Source of the DNA: Lutacidiplasma sp049802875
GTDB lineage: Archaea > Thermoplasmatota > Thermoplasmata > Lutacidiplasmatales > UBA184
NCBI GenBank assembly: GCA_049802875.1
Contig: JBARNH010000054.1
Coordinates: forward strand, 25,529-89,528
Length of the DNA: 64,000 nt
Direction of reading: 5' to 3'
Shown: positions 17,255-25,445 of the stretch, in pieces
Numbering within the stretch: the stretch's first letter is position 1
How the letters are laid out: the number at the start of each line of letters is the position of its first letter
Notes under the pieces: generated by a model
The model's database searches: none
Seen by the model: the letters and a program-made list of their open reading frames with translations, nothing else
Told to the model about the DNA's origin: nothing
Program-made: the position numbers and the translations under genes

Positions 17255-18229
17255 ATGAAGGCGCTCGTGCTCATCGGCGGGTTCGGAACACGACTGCGGC
17301 CGGTCACGTACTCAGTGCCGAAACAGTTGATCCCGATTGCCGGGAAGCCGATGTTGTACCACGTCATCGATTGCCTTCCCGACGACGTCGAGGAGGTGGT
17401 CCTTGCGACCGGATACAAATCCGATCTGATCGAAGCGTACGTGCGGGCCCACCCGCTGCGCTGGCCGACCCGCTCCGTCCCGGAAGCCGACCCCCTGGGG
17501 ACCGGCGGTGCCATGAAGAATGCCGGCGGGGAGATGTCCGACCCGTTCTTCCTCCTCAACTCGGACGTCATCTCGTCGGCGGACCTCGGCGCGCTGCGGG
17601 CGACGCACGAGGCGCGGCACGGGATCGGCACGATGGCCTTGTTCGAGGTCGATGACCCCGAGCCGTACGGCGTCGCGGCGCTCGGACCGTCGGACCGGAT
17701 CACCGCGTTCGTGGAGAAACCAAAACTGAAGGACGCCCCCTCCCGTTGGATCAACGCGGGGCTCTCGGTTTGGCGACGGGACGTCCTCGACCACATCCCC
17801 CCCGGGCGTGCGCTGAGCTTCGAACGGGAGGTGGTGCCCGGCCTGCTCGTCCAGGGGGTCTTCGCGTTCCGGCTCACTCGGTACTTCGAGGACGCCGGGA
17901 CCCCCGACCGGTTGCTGCATGCTCAGCAACTCCTGTTCGACGACCACCGGGGAGGGGACGGAGGTGTTCCGCCGGGCGCACGGGGGACCGGGCCGGTCGC
18001 GAGCATGGGAGAATCGGTCGTGCAAGCAGCGACGTTCGGAAAGTACGTCACCCTCGGTCCGGGGGTGACCGTCTCGCCCGGGGCGCACGTAGAGAACTCG
18101 ATCCTGCTGGACGGGACCGTGGTCGATCGGGATGCGACGGTCAGCGGTTCGATCTTGGGCCCAAAGGTCCACGTCCGCGCGGGGCACCGGGTCGAGGGGA
18201 AGGTGCTCGGCGAAGGCGCCGACGCCTGA
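17255..18229 (+). CDS. Sugar-1-phosphate nucleotidyltransferase with hexapeptide tail
   Basis: The 324-aa enzyme joins a nucleoside triphosphate to a sugar 1-phosphate. The signature GGFGTRLRPVTYSVPKQL lies at about 8-25. PLGTGGAMKNAG and the metal-binding FFLLNSDVIS follow, and VEKPK carries the sugar-phosphate lysine. The C-terminal part (about 265-320) is a left-handed beta helix of hexapeptide repeats, as in mannose-1-phosphate guanylyltransferase and glucose-1-phosphate uridylyl- or thymidylyltransferases. The exact sugar cannot be read. GGATATTCC lies 26-34 nt upstream of the ATG. The product could supply activated sugars to the glycosyltransferases at 29-31 kb. Confidence 0.87.
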   Translation: MKALVLIGGFGTRLRPVTYSVPKQLIPIAGKPMLYHVIDCLPDDVEEVVLATGYKSDLIEAYVRAHPLRWPTRSVPEADPLGTGGAMKNAGGEMSDPFFLLNSDVISSADLGALRATHEARHGIGTMALFEVDDPEPYGVAALGPSDRITAFVEKPKLKDAPSRWINAGLSVWRRDVLDHIPPGRALSFEREVVPGLLVQGVFAFRLTRYFEDAGTPDRLLHAQQLLFDDHRGGDGGVPPGARGTGPVASMGESVVQAATFGKYVTLGPGVTVSPGAHVENSILLDGTVVDRDATVSGSILGPKVHVRAGHRVEGKVLGEGADA

Positions 18230-18230
18230 G

Positions 18231-19271
18231 CTAACCGGCGGCCGGTCCGGTAACCACCACTTTGACGGATTCGTCGGGTTGGCCGGCGAGACGGAACGCC
18301 TCTTCGAGGCGCCCGAGCGGGATGCGGTGGGTCACGAGGTCCGAGAGCGCCAGCTGCCCGGTCGAGACGAGGCGGTGCACTTCCGCGATGTCCGGCTCGG
18401 TCGTAGCGTACGATGGGATCAGCCGCACCCCGCGCAGGTAGAGGTCCTGGAGGTCGGCGTCGAGGCGACCTCCGGCTTCGGGGAGCCCGAACAGATTGAC
18501 CGTGCCCCCGCGTCGGACCAGTTGGGTCGCGAGTCGCGCCACGGTCGGCTGTCCGGTCGCGACCACGACGAGGTCAGCGCCCTGGCCGCCGGTCGCCCGG
18601 TCGACCGCCGCCTTCACCGCGCCGTCCTCCCGCGGGTCGACGGTCACGTCGACCCCGCCGTGTTCGGCGGCCGCCCGGCGCAACGGAGCGATCTCGCTCC
18701 CTCCCACCCATCCGGCGCCGAGCGCGCGGGCGAGCCGGGCGTACAGCAGTCCGACGGGGCCGAGCCCGAGAACGAGGACGGAACTCCCCTGGACGAGGCC
18801 GACACGGTGGATCGCCGTGAGCGCGCATCCGGCCGGCTCGAGCAGGGTCCCGACCTCCCAGTCGATTCGGGGACTGAGCCGGAGGACTGCTCCGCGACGG
18901 ACGTTCTCCTCGGGGACCCGGAACGCCTCCGCGAACCCCCCCGGGTCGATGTTGGTCCGGGAATACGTCGGGCAGAACGTGAAATCGCCCCGGGCGCACA
19001 CCGCGCAGGAGTAGCACGGCACGTGGTGGTGGACGAAGACTCGGTCTCCCACCGAGAGGTCCGCCACTCCCGAACCGACTTGGGAGACCCGTCCCACCGG
19101 TTCGTGGCCCAGAATGCCCGCGCTTCGATAATTCCCGCGCAGCTTCTCCAGATCGGTGCCGCACACCCCGCAGGCGCCGAGGGCGACGACGATCTCGCCC
19201 GCAGCGGCCTCGGGCAGCGGCCGTTCCTCGAGCTCGACCGTGCCGCCGCCCGCGAGGCGACCGAACTTCAT
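18231..19271 (-). CDS. Zinc-dependent medium-chain alcohol/polyol dehydrogenase
   Basis: The 346-aa protein is a two-domain MDR dehydrogenase. The catalytic zinc ligands are in GACGVCGTDLE and GHEPVG, and the structural zinc loop is CYSCAVCARGDFTFC. The NAD(P)-binding motif is LVLGLGPVGLLYARLA. The sequence resembles threonine, sorbitol and glucose dehydrogenases; the substrate is not determined. The ATG at 19271 overlaps the stop of the class III aminotransferase gene (ATGA), so the two are translated together. That pairing suggests the aldehyde or keto product of one enzyme is handled by the other, which is inference only. Confidence 0.87.
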   Translation of the reverse strand: MKFGRLAGGGTVELEERPLPEAAAGEIVVALGACGVCGTDLEKLRGNYRSAGILGHEPVGRVSQVGSGVADLSVGDRVFVHHHVPCYSCAVCARGDFTFCPTYSRTNIDPGGFAEAFRVPEENVRRGAVLRLSPRIDWEVGTLLEPAGCALTAIHRVGLVQGSSVLVLGLGPVGLLYARLARALGAGWVGGSEIAPLRRAAAEHGGVDVTVDPREDGAVKAAVDRATGGQGADLVVVATGQPTVARLATQLVRRGGTVNLFGLPEAGGRLDADLQDLYLRGVRLIPSYATTEPDIAEVHRLVSTGQLALSDLVTHRIPLGRLEEAFRLAGQPDESVKVVVTGPAAG

Positions 19272-20659
19272 TCGCGGGCGCGGGCCGCGACGACCGCCGC
19301 GTCCAGGATCTCGACGGCCTCGTCGATCTCCTCCCGACGAACGACCAGCGGGGGGATGTAGCGGAGCGTCGACTTCCCGCACGGCAGCAAAATGAGGCCG
19401 CGCCGGTACGACTCCTCGAGGACATGGTCCCGGAACCGGACCGCCGGCTCCTTCGTCCGGCGGTCACGAACGAACTCGGTCGCCGTCATGAGGCCGAGGC
19501 CGCGCACGTCGCCGATCTCGTCGTGCCGTCCCTGCAGCTCTCGGAGGCGCTCCATGAGGTGGGCGCCCTGAACTCGCGCGTTGTCGAGGAGGTGTTCCTT
19601 CTCGATGATGTCGAGGGTGGCGAGCGACGCCGCCGCGGCGATGAGGTTGCCCCCGAACGTGTTCGAGTGGGCGCCGTTGACCGTGAAGTCGAGGTCGGAG
19701 CGGAACGCGACCGCGCCCATCGGGATCCCGCCCCCGATCGCCTTCGCCATGGTCACGATGTCCGGCACGATCCCGTGGTGCTCTATCGCGAACCACCGTC
19801 CGGTGCGGCCGATGCCGGCCTGGACCTCGTCGTCGATGAACAGGATGCCGTGCTCGTCCAGGATCGACTTGACGGTCGAGTGCCACCCTGGGGGCGGAAC
19901 GATGTAGCCGCCCTCGCCCATCACGGGCTCCACGATCATCGCCGCGACGTCCTCCGGGGGGATCGAGGTCTGGAAGTACAGTTCCTTGAGGATCTTCGCG
20001 CAGTAAAGATCACAGCTCGGGTACTCCAGCTTGTACGGGCATCGGTAGCAGTTGGGCGCCGGGATGTGGTGGCCCCCGGTGACGTACGGCGCGTACCGGG
20101 CCCGCTGGACGGGCTTCGACGTGGTCATCGAGAGCGCGCCCATCGTCCGACCGTGGAACGCCCCCAAGAGGCCGATCACGATCGGTCGCTGCCGTTGCCA
20201 GCGGGCGATCTTGAGCGCGGCTTCGGCGCTCTCCGTCCCGCTGTTCGTGAAGAAAACCCGCTTGTCGAACTCCCCGGGGACGATCTTCGCGATCCGTTCC
20301 GCCAGACGGACCTGGTTCTCGTAATAGTAGTCGGTGCCGGCGAAATGACTCAGCCGTCCGACCTGGTCCCGAACGGCGCGAACGACCTCGGGGTGGGCGT
20401 ATCCGACGTTGTTGACCGCCACCCCCGAGGCAAAATCGAGCAGACGGTTCCCGTCGACGTCGGTGATCCAGACCCCGTTCCCGGACTCGGCGACGATCGG
20501 GGAGGTCTTGGTCGTGGTCATCATGATCGCGTGGTCCCGTGCGATGATCGCGCGGGCCCGAGGTCCTGGGATCGGGGTCTTGAGCACCACGCCCCGCTTC
20601 GGCGAGGTGGCCGGCTCGGTGGGCGCTCCGGATGCCGGGGGAGGAATGCTCTGGCTCAT
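19268..20659 (-). CDS. Class III PLP-dependent aminotransferase (GabT/amino acid racemase-like)
   Basis: The 463-aa enzyme belongs to the acetylornithine / 4-aminobutyrate aminotransferase group, whose archaeal members include ornithine aminotransferases and amino acid racemases. FFTNSGTESAEAA and GAFHGRTMGALSMT mark the phosphate pocket. DDEVQAGIGRTGRW carries the PLP aspartate, and MAKAIGGGIPMGA the Schiff-base lysine. A four-cysteine insertion is present (CYRCPYKLEYPSCDLYC, spacing x2, x8, x3), which I recall from some relatives; it might bind metal. A CCTAAAGG box at 20692-20699 lies 33-40 nt upstream of the ATG. It is cotranscribed with the downstream dehydrogenase. Confidence 0.88.
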   Translation of the reverse strand: MSQSIPPPASGAPTEPATSPKRGVVLKTPIPGPRARAIIARDHAIMMTTTKTSPIVAESGNGVWITDVDGNRLLDFASGVAVNNVGYAHPEVVRAVRDQVGRLSHFAGTDYYYENQVRLAERIAKIVPGEFDKRVFFTNSGTESAEAALKIARWQRQRPIVIGLLGAFHGRTMGALSMTTSKPVQRARYAPYVTGGHHIPAPNCYRCPYKLEYPSCDLYCAKILKELYFQTSIPPEDVAAMIVEPVMGEGGYIVPPPGWHSTVKSILDEHGILFIDDEVQAGIGRTGRWFAIEHHGIVPDIVTMAKAIGGGIPMGAVAFRSDLDFTVNGAHSNTFGGNLIAAAASLATLDIIEKEHLLDNARVQGAHLMERLRELQGRHDEIGDVRGLGLMTATEFVRDRRTKEPAVRFRDHVLEESYRRGLILLPCGKSTLRYIPPLVVRREEIDEAVEILDAAVVAARARE

Positions 20660-20779
20660 CGACTCACCAACCCCTCCACGGTCCGCCGAGACCTAAAGGC
20701 TTGCCGGCCGCAGAGACCCCCTGCGACGCCGAGTGGAACGTCTCCTTTTATGCCGACCGTCCAGGTCGAAGGCTCACCC

Positions 20780-21070
20780 ATGGGTTCGGCGGAGGACGCG
20801 GCGGACCCGATCGGTCCGGAACTCGAGGAGATCCGAAAGGTGGTCCCCGGCCGGGCGGTGCTCACCGAGCTCGCGCGCGGCTTCCTCCTCGTCCACGAGT
20901 CGAACCCGAACCGTGCGGTCCGCTTCGCGGAGACGTTCTTGCGGGAGTGTTCTGCGTCGGAGCTCCCGGAACGCGTCGAGACGACCCGTCCGGTGACCTT
21001 CGCCCGACTCCGGCTAGGGCGCCTCCCTCGGAGCGCGGTCGACCCCACGAACTTCCCTCCGCGCCGTTGA
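20780..21070 (+). CDS. Small hypothetical protein
   Basis: The frame encodes 96 aa from this ATG, or 106 aa from an upstream ATG at 20750. A T-rich box (CCTTTTA) about 30 nt before 20780 favours the shorter form. The middle is a helical, amphipathic segment (GRAVLTELARGFLLVHESNP, then VRFAETFLRECSASELP) and the end is basic and proline-containing. I recognise no family. The frame is not explained as an obvious shadow of another gene, since the neighbours end or begin outside it. It converges on the class I/II aminotransferase gene. Confidence 0.5.
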   Translation: MGSAEDAADPIGPELEEIRKVVPGRAVLTELARGFLLVHESNPNRAVRFAETFLRECSASELPERVETTRPVTFARLRLGRLPRSAVDPTNFPPRR

Positions 21071-21084
21071 TCGACGGCCGCGGT

Positions 21085-22044
21085 TCATGCGGCGGCCGAG
21101 CGGACCGAGAGGTACCGCGCGAGGTCGCGGGGGAACGTCCGCCGGGTCAGGCCAATGCGGACGCCGCTCGGACGGCCAAAGAACGAGCCGGGGCAGACGA
21201 GGATCGATGCCCGGAGACAACGACGGGCAAACCGGTTCCCGTCCGGAGGGACCGGGTCGTCGAACGCCACCGGGGCGGAGAGTTCGGGGCGTCCGGGGTT
21301 CGCGAGATGCCAGAGGGATTGGTGGCGACGGATCAGCGATCGGACCTCTCTCAGGAGACGATTCCGGCGGGCGAGAATCGCGAGAGCTCCGGCGACCGAG
21401 TAGATCGGCATCTCGTCGGCGACCAGTCCATGAAACCGAGCGAAACCGTCCGCCTCCCCTTCCGGAGGTATCACGAACCCGACCCGCAGGTCGTCTGCCC
21501 CGTACACCTTCGTGAACGAGCCAGTGCTCCAGAGTCCGGGGAGACCCAGCCGCTGAACGGACGGCGCCGGAGTAAATTCGCGGAACGTCTCGTCGACCAG
21601 CGTCGCTCGCGCACCTTCGGACCAGGTGGTCAATCGCTCGACGGACCACAGGTCGCCGACCGGATTCCTCGGCTGAGATATCGTAGCCAGCTCGGAGGTG
21701 CCACGCCCGGTCGTGATCCGAAACCCGGCCAGTCGAGGAAGGTCGATGAGCGGGGGGTACTCGGGGTAGAGCACTCGGCACCGGGCTGCCCGGCCCGAAC
21801 GGGCCCGGCGGAGGTAGAACACCGCCCACGAGTTTGCCTCCGTGGCCCCGTGGGTCAGGAAGACGCGCGAGGCGTCGACCCCGAGCAGGCTCGCGAGCTG
21901 AACGCGCAGTTCCGCTTCGGTCCCCGACCGCAGGTCGGCGGCGGACGGGACCGGGAGCCGCACGGTGCGATACATTCCGCTCCCGCCGAGATTGTGACGA
22001 CAGGTGACGTGATCGTCAATCCAATCCGCGAGGGGGAACCGCAT
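21085..22044 (-). CDS. Class I/II PLP-dependent aminotransferase-like enzyme
   Basis: The 319-aa protein has the fold-type I pattern: THGATEANSW in the phosphate-binding region, SQPRNPVG (equivalent of the NPTG loop), VDETFREF with the PLP aspartate, and STGSFTKVYGADDLRVGF with the Schiff-base lysine. It is short, lacking much of the usual N-terminal arm, and more divergent than its neighbours, so the substrate cannot be guessed. A GTG at 22062 would add six residues, but GCTAAAGG at 22067-22074 lies 23-30 nt before the ATG at 22044, which was therefore chosen. It stands alone on its strand. Confidence 0.82.
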   Translation of the reverse strand: MRFPLADWIDDHVTCRHNLGGSGMYRTVRLPVPSAADLRSGTEAELRVQLASLLGVDASRVFLTHGATEANSWAVFYLRRARSGRAARCRVLYPEYPPLIDLPRLAGFRITTGRGTSELATISQPRNPVGDLWSVERLTTWSEGARATLVDETFREFTPAPSVQRLGLPGLWSTGSFTKVYGADDLRVGFVIPPEGEADGFARFHGLVADEMPIYSVAGALAILARRNRLLREVRSLIRRHQSLWHLANPGRPELSAPVAFDDPVPPDGNRFARRCLRASILVCPGSFFGRPSGVRIGLTRRTFPRDLARYLSVRSAAA

Positions 22045-22066
22045 CACCGGCGCGAGGCCCACGGGC

Positions 22067-22074
22067 GCTAAAGG
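22067..22074. promoter_or_regulatory. TATA-like box between divergent genes
   Basis: GCTAAAGG lies 23-30 nt from the aminotransferase ATG on the minus strand and 29-36 nt from a small ATG at 22103 on the plus strand. One element could serve both. Confidence 0.45.
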
Positions 22075-22102
22075 TCTCTCCCGGTGGAGGCCGAAAAAGA
22101 GG

Positions 22103-22268
22103 ATGCCGAGACTGATGCAGAAGATTTCCTACGCGTGCGGGGAATCCCCATGAGTTCAACATCCTGTCGTCGCCTCAGGAGCTCAAGTTGACGCTGATTC
22201 GGAAGGTGTCACTCCGCTCCTCCGAACGGGCAGCCCCTCCCTCAATCGGCTCATCCGGGGGCCCGTGA
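22103..22268 (+). pseudogene. Possible frameshifted small gene upstream of the MFS gene
   Basis: An ATG at 22103, with a TATA-like box at the right distance, opens a frame that ends after 16 residues (MPRLMQKISYACGESP). Removing one C from the CCCC run at 22146-22149 would continue it in another frame (HEFNILSSPQELKLTLIRKV and on) to a TGA that overlaps the MFS start as GTGA. The joined product would be about 54 aa. I recognise no family. The shift could be a broken gene, a programmed event or a sequencing error. Confidence 0.3.
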
Positions 22269-23515
22269 GCCCGCGGCCCGCCCTTCGAGGGATCACGGCC
22301 TTGATGGTGCGTGGGCCGCGAGGGGCGTTTCGCTGGACGGCCTACGTCCTGGCGGTCACCGCCTTTGCCGCCGCGATTCCCACACCGCTCTACCCCAGTT
22401 ACGAGGATCATTTCCAGTTCTCCTCCGGAGCGCTGGGGTTGATGTTCGCCGCCTACACTCCGGGGGTATTCGTCACCCTCTTCTTCGTCGCTCCGCAAGC
22501 CGATCACCTGGGTCGCAAGAAACTGCTCTACCTCGGGATGATGCTGACGATGCTGGCAGCCGTCGTCTTTGCCTTCGCGTCGGGGATTCTCTGGCTGGCG
22601 CTCGCCCGATTCATTTCTGGACTCGCGGTCGGAGCCACCACGAGCGTCGCCACCGCCGCGATGAGTGATTTGGAACCTCATCACGACGATCATCATGTGG
22701 CCCGCGTCGCCGTCGCGTCGAACTTTGGCGCCTTTGCGATCGGGGCGATCCTGAGCGGTTTTCTCGTGCAGTACGCTCCCTACCCCACCGCGTCGGTCTA
22801 TCTCCTTGCCGTCGTAGCGGGGGGGGTTGGCCTGCTGGCCGTATCGGTCACCCCGGAAACGGGGACCGACCTGCACGTACCGTTCCGCATTCAACGCATC
22901 TCGGTCCCTGCGCAACTGCGTCCACCGTTCTGGGTAGCGGTCGGCGCCATCGCCGCCTGCTATTCTATCTACGGTCTCTTCGCTGCCCTCATTCCGTCGT
23001 ACGTTCGAACCGAGATCGGGATCTCCAGCCCTCTGGTGGCGGGGTCCATCGTCGCGCTGATGTTCGGAACGGCGGCGGTCATTCAGCTTGCGACGGCACA
23101 AACTCGAGACCGACGCGCCCTCCTGCTCGGATTCCCCCTGCTCCTCGGCGGACTCGTCGCCCTCGTGCTCATCCTGCCGCTGCTGGCGTGGATGCTCGTC
23201 GTCCTCGTGACGGCGCCGTTGGGGGCCGCGGTGGGGCTCACGTACATGGGGAGCACCACCCTCTGTGACCGCATCGCCCCGGAGGGCGATCGGGGAGAGA
23301 TCCTCGCGGGATTCTACCTTGCCGGGTATCTCGCCCTCGCGGTCCCTACCATCGGGGTCGCGGAAGTGTCGGACCAAGTAGGGTTGGCCACGGCCGGCAC
23401 CCTGTTTGGGATCGCCCTCGCGGTCGTGGTGGCGGCGCTCTACTGGAGGGCCTACCGAATACCGACCCCGATAGGTGGGGGCGGCCGCCCTCGGGACCCG
23501 CCCGTGGGGGGCTAA
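22265..23515 (+). CDS. Major facilitator superfamily transporter
   Basis: The 416-aa protein has twelve predicted membrane helices. Motif A lies between helices 2 and 3 (ADHLGRKKLL), and the half-repeat structure is visible. The N-terminus (about 25 residues) is cytoplasmic and basic. A His/Asp-rich loop (EPHHDDHHVARV) sits in the first half and might bind metal or sense pH; that is speculation. Substrate is not recognisable. GTG at 22265 is the annotated start; it overlaps the TGA of an upstream open frame as GTGA. An inverted repeat follows the stop. Confidence 0.85.
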   Translation: MSPRPALRGITALMVRGPRGAFRWTAYVLAVTAFAAAIPTPLYPSYEDHFQFSSGALGLMFAAYTPGVFVTLFFVAPQADHLGRKKLLYLGMMLTMLAAVVFAFASGILWLALARFISGLAVGATTSVATAAMSDLEPHHDDHHVARVAVASNFGAFAIGAILSGFLVQYAPYPTASVYLLAVVAGGVGLLAVSVTPETGTDLHVPFRIQRISVPAQLRPPFWVAVGAIAACYSIYGLFAALIPSYVRTEIGISSPLVAGSIVALMFGTAAVIQLATAQTRDRRALLLGFPLLLGGLVALVLILPLLAWMLVVLVTAPLGAAVGLTYMGSTTLCDRIAPEGDRGEILAGFYLAGYLALAVPTIGVAEVSDQVGLATAGTLFGIALAVVVAALYWRAYRIPTPIGGGGRPRDPPVGG

Positions 23516-23520
23516 GCACG

Positions 23521-23549
23521 ACCGGTGGGGTCTGGACCCCCAAGCCGGT
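23521..23549. repeat. Inverted repeat after the MFS gene
   Basis: ACCGG and CCGGT flank a second complementary pair, GGGGTC and GACCCC, so the region could form a two-part hairpin directly after the MFS stop. It may protect the mRNA end, but no T-run follows. Confidence 0.35.
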
Positions 23550-23617
23550 ACGAGGGTGGGCGTTGGGATGCGAGTCGAACCGAACGGTCTTGAGCGGAGG
23601 AGGAGACTCGTCCGCCG

Positions 23618-24133
23618 ATGACTCGTCGGGTCCGTCGTTCGGCGTCAGTACAGGTCGGCCCCAACGGTCGGATCCTCGCGCTCTCGGCTGCGTGGTTTTC
23701 GGACGGCGCCCGGCGCCGGAACGAGGCGCGACGCGACGCTCGGTGCGTGGAATGCCACCGCGCCCTGCCCTCCCATCGAACGCCGTACTGCTCGCGCCGA
23801 TGTCAATGGCAGTTCCACGGTCACTACTTCTGGGACTCGGCTCGGTCGTTCGTGATGCTGCGGGACCGGTACACGTGCCGGCTCTGCGGGGTCCGGCGTC
23901 GGGCTCGGGAACTCGACGTCGACCACATCATCGAGATCGTTCTCGGAGGCGCGGCCCTAGAGTACTCCAATCTCCAGACCGTCTGCCGCGAGTGTCACGG
24001 TCGGAAAACGCGCGACTTCCTCCGTCGCTCCCGGGCCGACCGCTCATCTCGGGTGGATCACGCGGAAGCGCTCGTCCCGAGCGAGCGTTCGAGTTCCGAT
24101 ATCGAGAACGGAAGACCCGTCCCGGTGTTGTAG
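23618..24133 (+). CDS. HNH endonuclease domain protein
   Basis: The 171-aa protein has an N-terminal zinc finger (CVECHRALPSHRTPYCSRRC) and then an HNH nuclease domain. In that domain CRLCG and CRECHGRKT hold the structural zinc, and LDVDHIIEI with NLQTV gives the H-N-H catalytic triad. The zinc-finger plus HNH layout resembles small archaeal nucleases of unknown role; homing or restriction partners are absent here. GGAGGAGGA lies upstream of the ATG but at a wide spacing. The last 76 nt overlap the end of thrC on the other strand, which is unusual in this window. Confidence 0.8.
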   Translation: MTRRVRRSASVQVGPNGRILALSAAWFSDGARRRNEARRDARCVECHRALPSHRTPYCSRRCQWQFHGHYFWDSARSFVMLRDRYTCRLCGVRRRARELDVDHIIEIVLGGAALEYSNLQTVCRECHGRKTRDFLRRSRADRSSRVDHAEALVPSERSSSDIENGRPVPVL

Positions 24134-25263
24134 AGCAACACCGTTTCCCCGGGACGGATCGCGCGCTCCCGGACGAGCGCAGCGAGCGCGGCGTAGGGCG
24201 CTGCCCCCTCGGGCGAAGCGGAGATGCCGTGGAGCCGGGCCAGGTCTCGCATCGCCGCGACGAGACCGGGGTCCGTAACCGTGACCCCCGACCCCCGGCT
24301 CCCTCGGATCGCTTCGAGAACTCGCTCGGAGTCGAACGGCGCCGGTACGATCAGCCCCGGGGCGAGGGTGTGCGGGTCCTCCCACGGGGCGGCGGACGCC
24401 GAGTCGTCGCGCAGCGCCCGCACGATCGGGGCGCACCCATCGGGTTGGACCGAGTAGAGCCGGGGAACTCGCTCCGATAGGCCGAGCGCGCGAAGCTCTT
24501 GGAATGCCTTGTAGATGCCGACGACCCCGGTCCCGCCGCCCGTAGGACACACGATTGCGTCGGGGATCTCGTTCCCTCTCATCTGCTCGAAGATCTCGAG
24601 TCCCATGGTCTTCTTTCCCTCGACCCGGTACGGCTCCCGGAGGGTCGACATCTCGAACGACCCGTTCCCACGCTCCGCCGTACGAGCGGCCGCCCCCACC
24701 TCCCGAAGTGTGCCCGGGAGCTCGACCACCCGAGCCCCGTAGGCTCGACAGCCCTCCTTCATCGGCTCCGGGGTGCGCTCCGGGAGGTAGACGCGCACTC
24801 GGAGGCTCGCCCGCGCTCCGTACGCGGCGAGCGCCACCCCCGCGTTCCCGGCGCTGGGGACGAACAGTTCTCGGAGACCCAGTTCGCGGGCGCGGGAAAC
24901 CGCGACGGCCATCCCGCGCGCCTTGAAGGAGCCGGTCGGGAGGCCGCCGTCGTCCTTGAGGAACACTCGAACCCCGGCCGCCCCGGGAACTTCGGCCAGC
25001 GGAAGGATCGGCGTCAATCCTTCTCCGAGGCTGACGATGCGTTCGGTCCGCTGAACGGGGAGAAGCTCCCGATATCGCCACAGGTTCGGGGCACGGGAGA
25101 GGAGGGCGGATGTCCAGCGCGCGGCCTCCAGCTTCTCGAGGTTGTAGGTCGCCAGCAGGGTGTGACCGCAGGTCGGGCAGGTCCCGACCGCTTGCGCGGG
25201 GTCCACTTGCGCACAGCAGGCGCGGCAGTCGAGGGACGAGAGGAGAGACCCGGTCTCGGTCAT
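24058..25263 (-). CDS. thrC: Threonine synthase
   Basis: The 401-aa PLP enzyme converts O-phosphohomoserine to threonine. An N-terminal zinc ribbon is present (C-x2-C at 14-17 and C-x2-C near 29-32), typical of archaeal ThrC. LGEGLTPILPL, GGLPTGSFKARGM with the PLP lysine, SAGNAGVALAAYG and CPTGGGTGVVGIYKAF follow in order. The open frame continues upstream through the tRNA-Val gene without coding character; the ATG at 25263 gives the right length. No other threonine genes are nearby. Related fold-type II enzymes exist, but the motif set fits threonine synthase best. The 3' end overlaps the HNH gene by 76 nt. Confidence 0.87.
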   Translation of the reverse strand: MTETGSLLSSLDCRACCAQVDPAQAVGTCPTCGHTLLATYNLEKLEAARWTSALLSRAPNLWRYRELLPVQRTERIVSLGEGLTPILPLAEVPGAAGVRVFLKDDGGLPTGSFKARGMAVAVSRARELGLRELFVPSAGNAGVALAAYGARASLRVRVYLPERTPEPMKEGCRAYGARVVELPGTLREVGAAARTAERGNGSFEMSTLREPYRVEGKKTMGLEIFEQMRGNEIPDAIVCPTGGGTGVVGIYKAFQELRALGLSERVPRLYSVQPDGCAPIVRALRDDSASAAPWEDPHTLAPGLIVPAPFDSERVLEAIRGSRGSGVTVTDPGLVAAMRDLARLHGISASPEGAAPYAALAALVRERAIRPGETVLLYNTGTGLPFSISELERSLGTSASA

Positions 25264-25335
25264 GGTTCGCCCCGGCGCCGGATGCGTCGTTGGCCGAGGG
25301 AGGCTACCGGTCTCAGAGCGGAGGCGCCGAACGAG

Positions 25336-25408
25336 TGGGCTCGGCCGGATTCGAACCGGCGGTCTTCGCTGTGTGAGAGCGACGTCGTAACCACTGGACC
25401 ACGAGCCC
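25336..25408 (-). tRNA. tRNA-Val (anticodon CAC)
   Basis: The 73-nt minus-strand gene has acceptor stem GGGCTCG with CGAGCCC and discriminator A. The anticodon stem TCGCT/AGCGA encloses CTCACAC, giving CAC for GUG codons. The T stem GCCGG/CCGGC encloses TTCGAAT. There is no intron and no encoded CCA. Confidence 0.94.
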
Positions 25409-25435
25409 GACGCCGAGGGTCGAGGTCCCGCCTCA

Positions 25436-25441
25436 CTTAAG
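25436..25441 (-). promoter_or_regulatory. TATA-like box for tRNA-Val
   Basis: CTTAAG, a palindrome, lies 28-33 nt before the first base of the tRNA on the minus strand. Confidence 0.5.
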
Positions 25442-25445
25442 CGTG

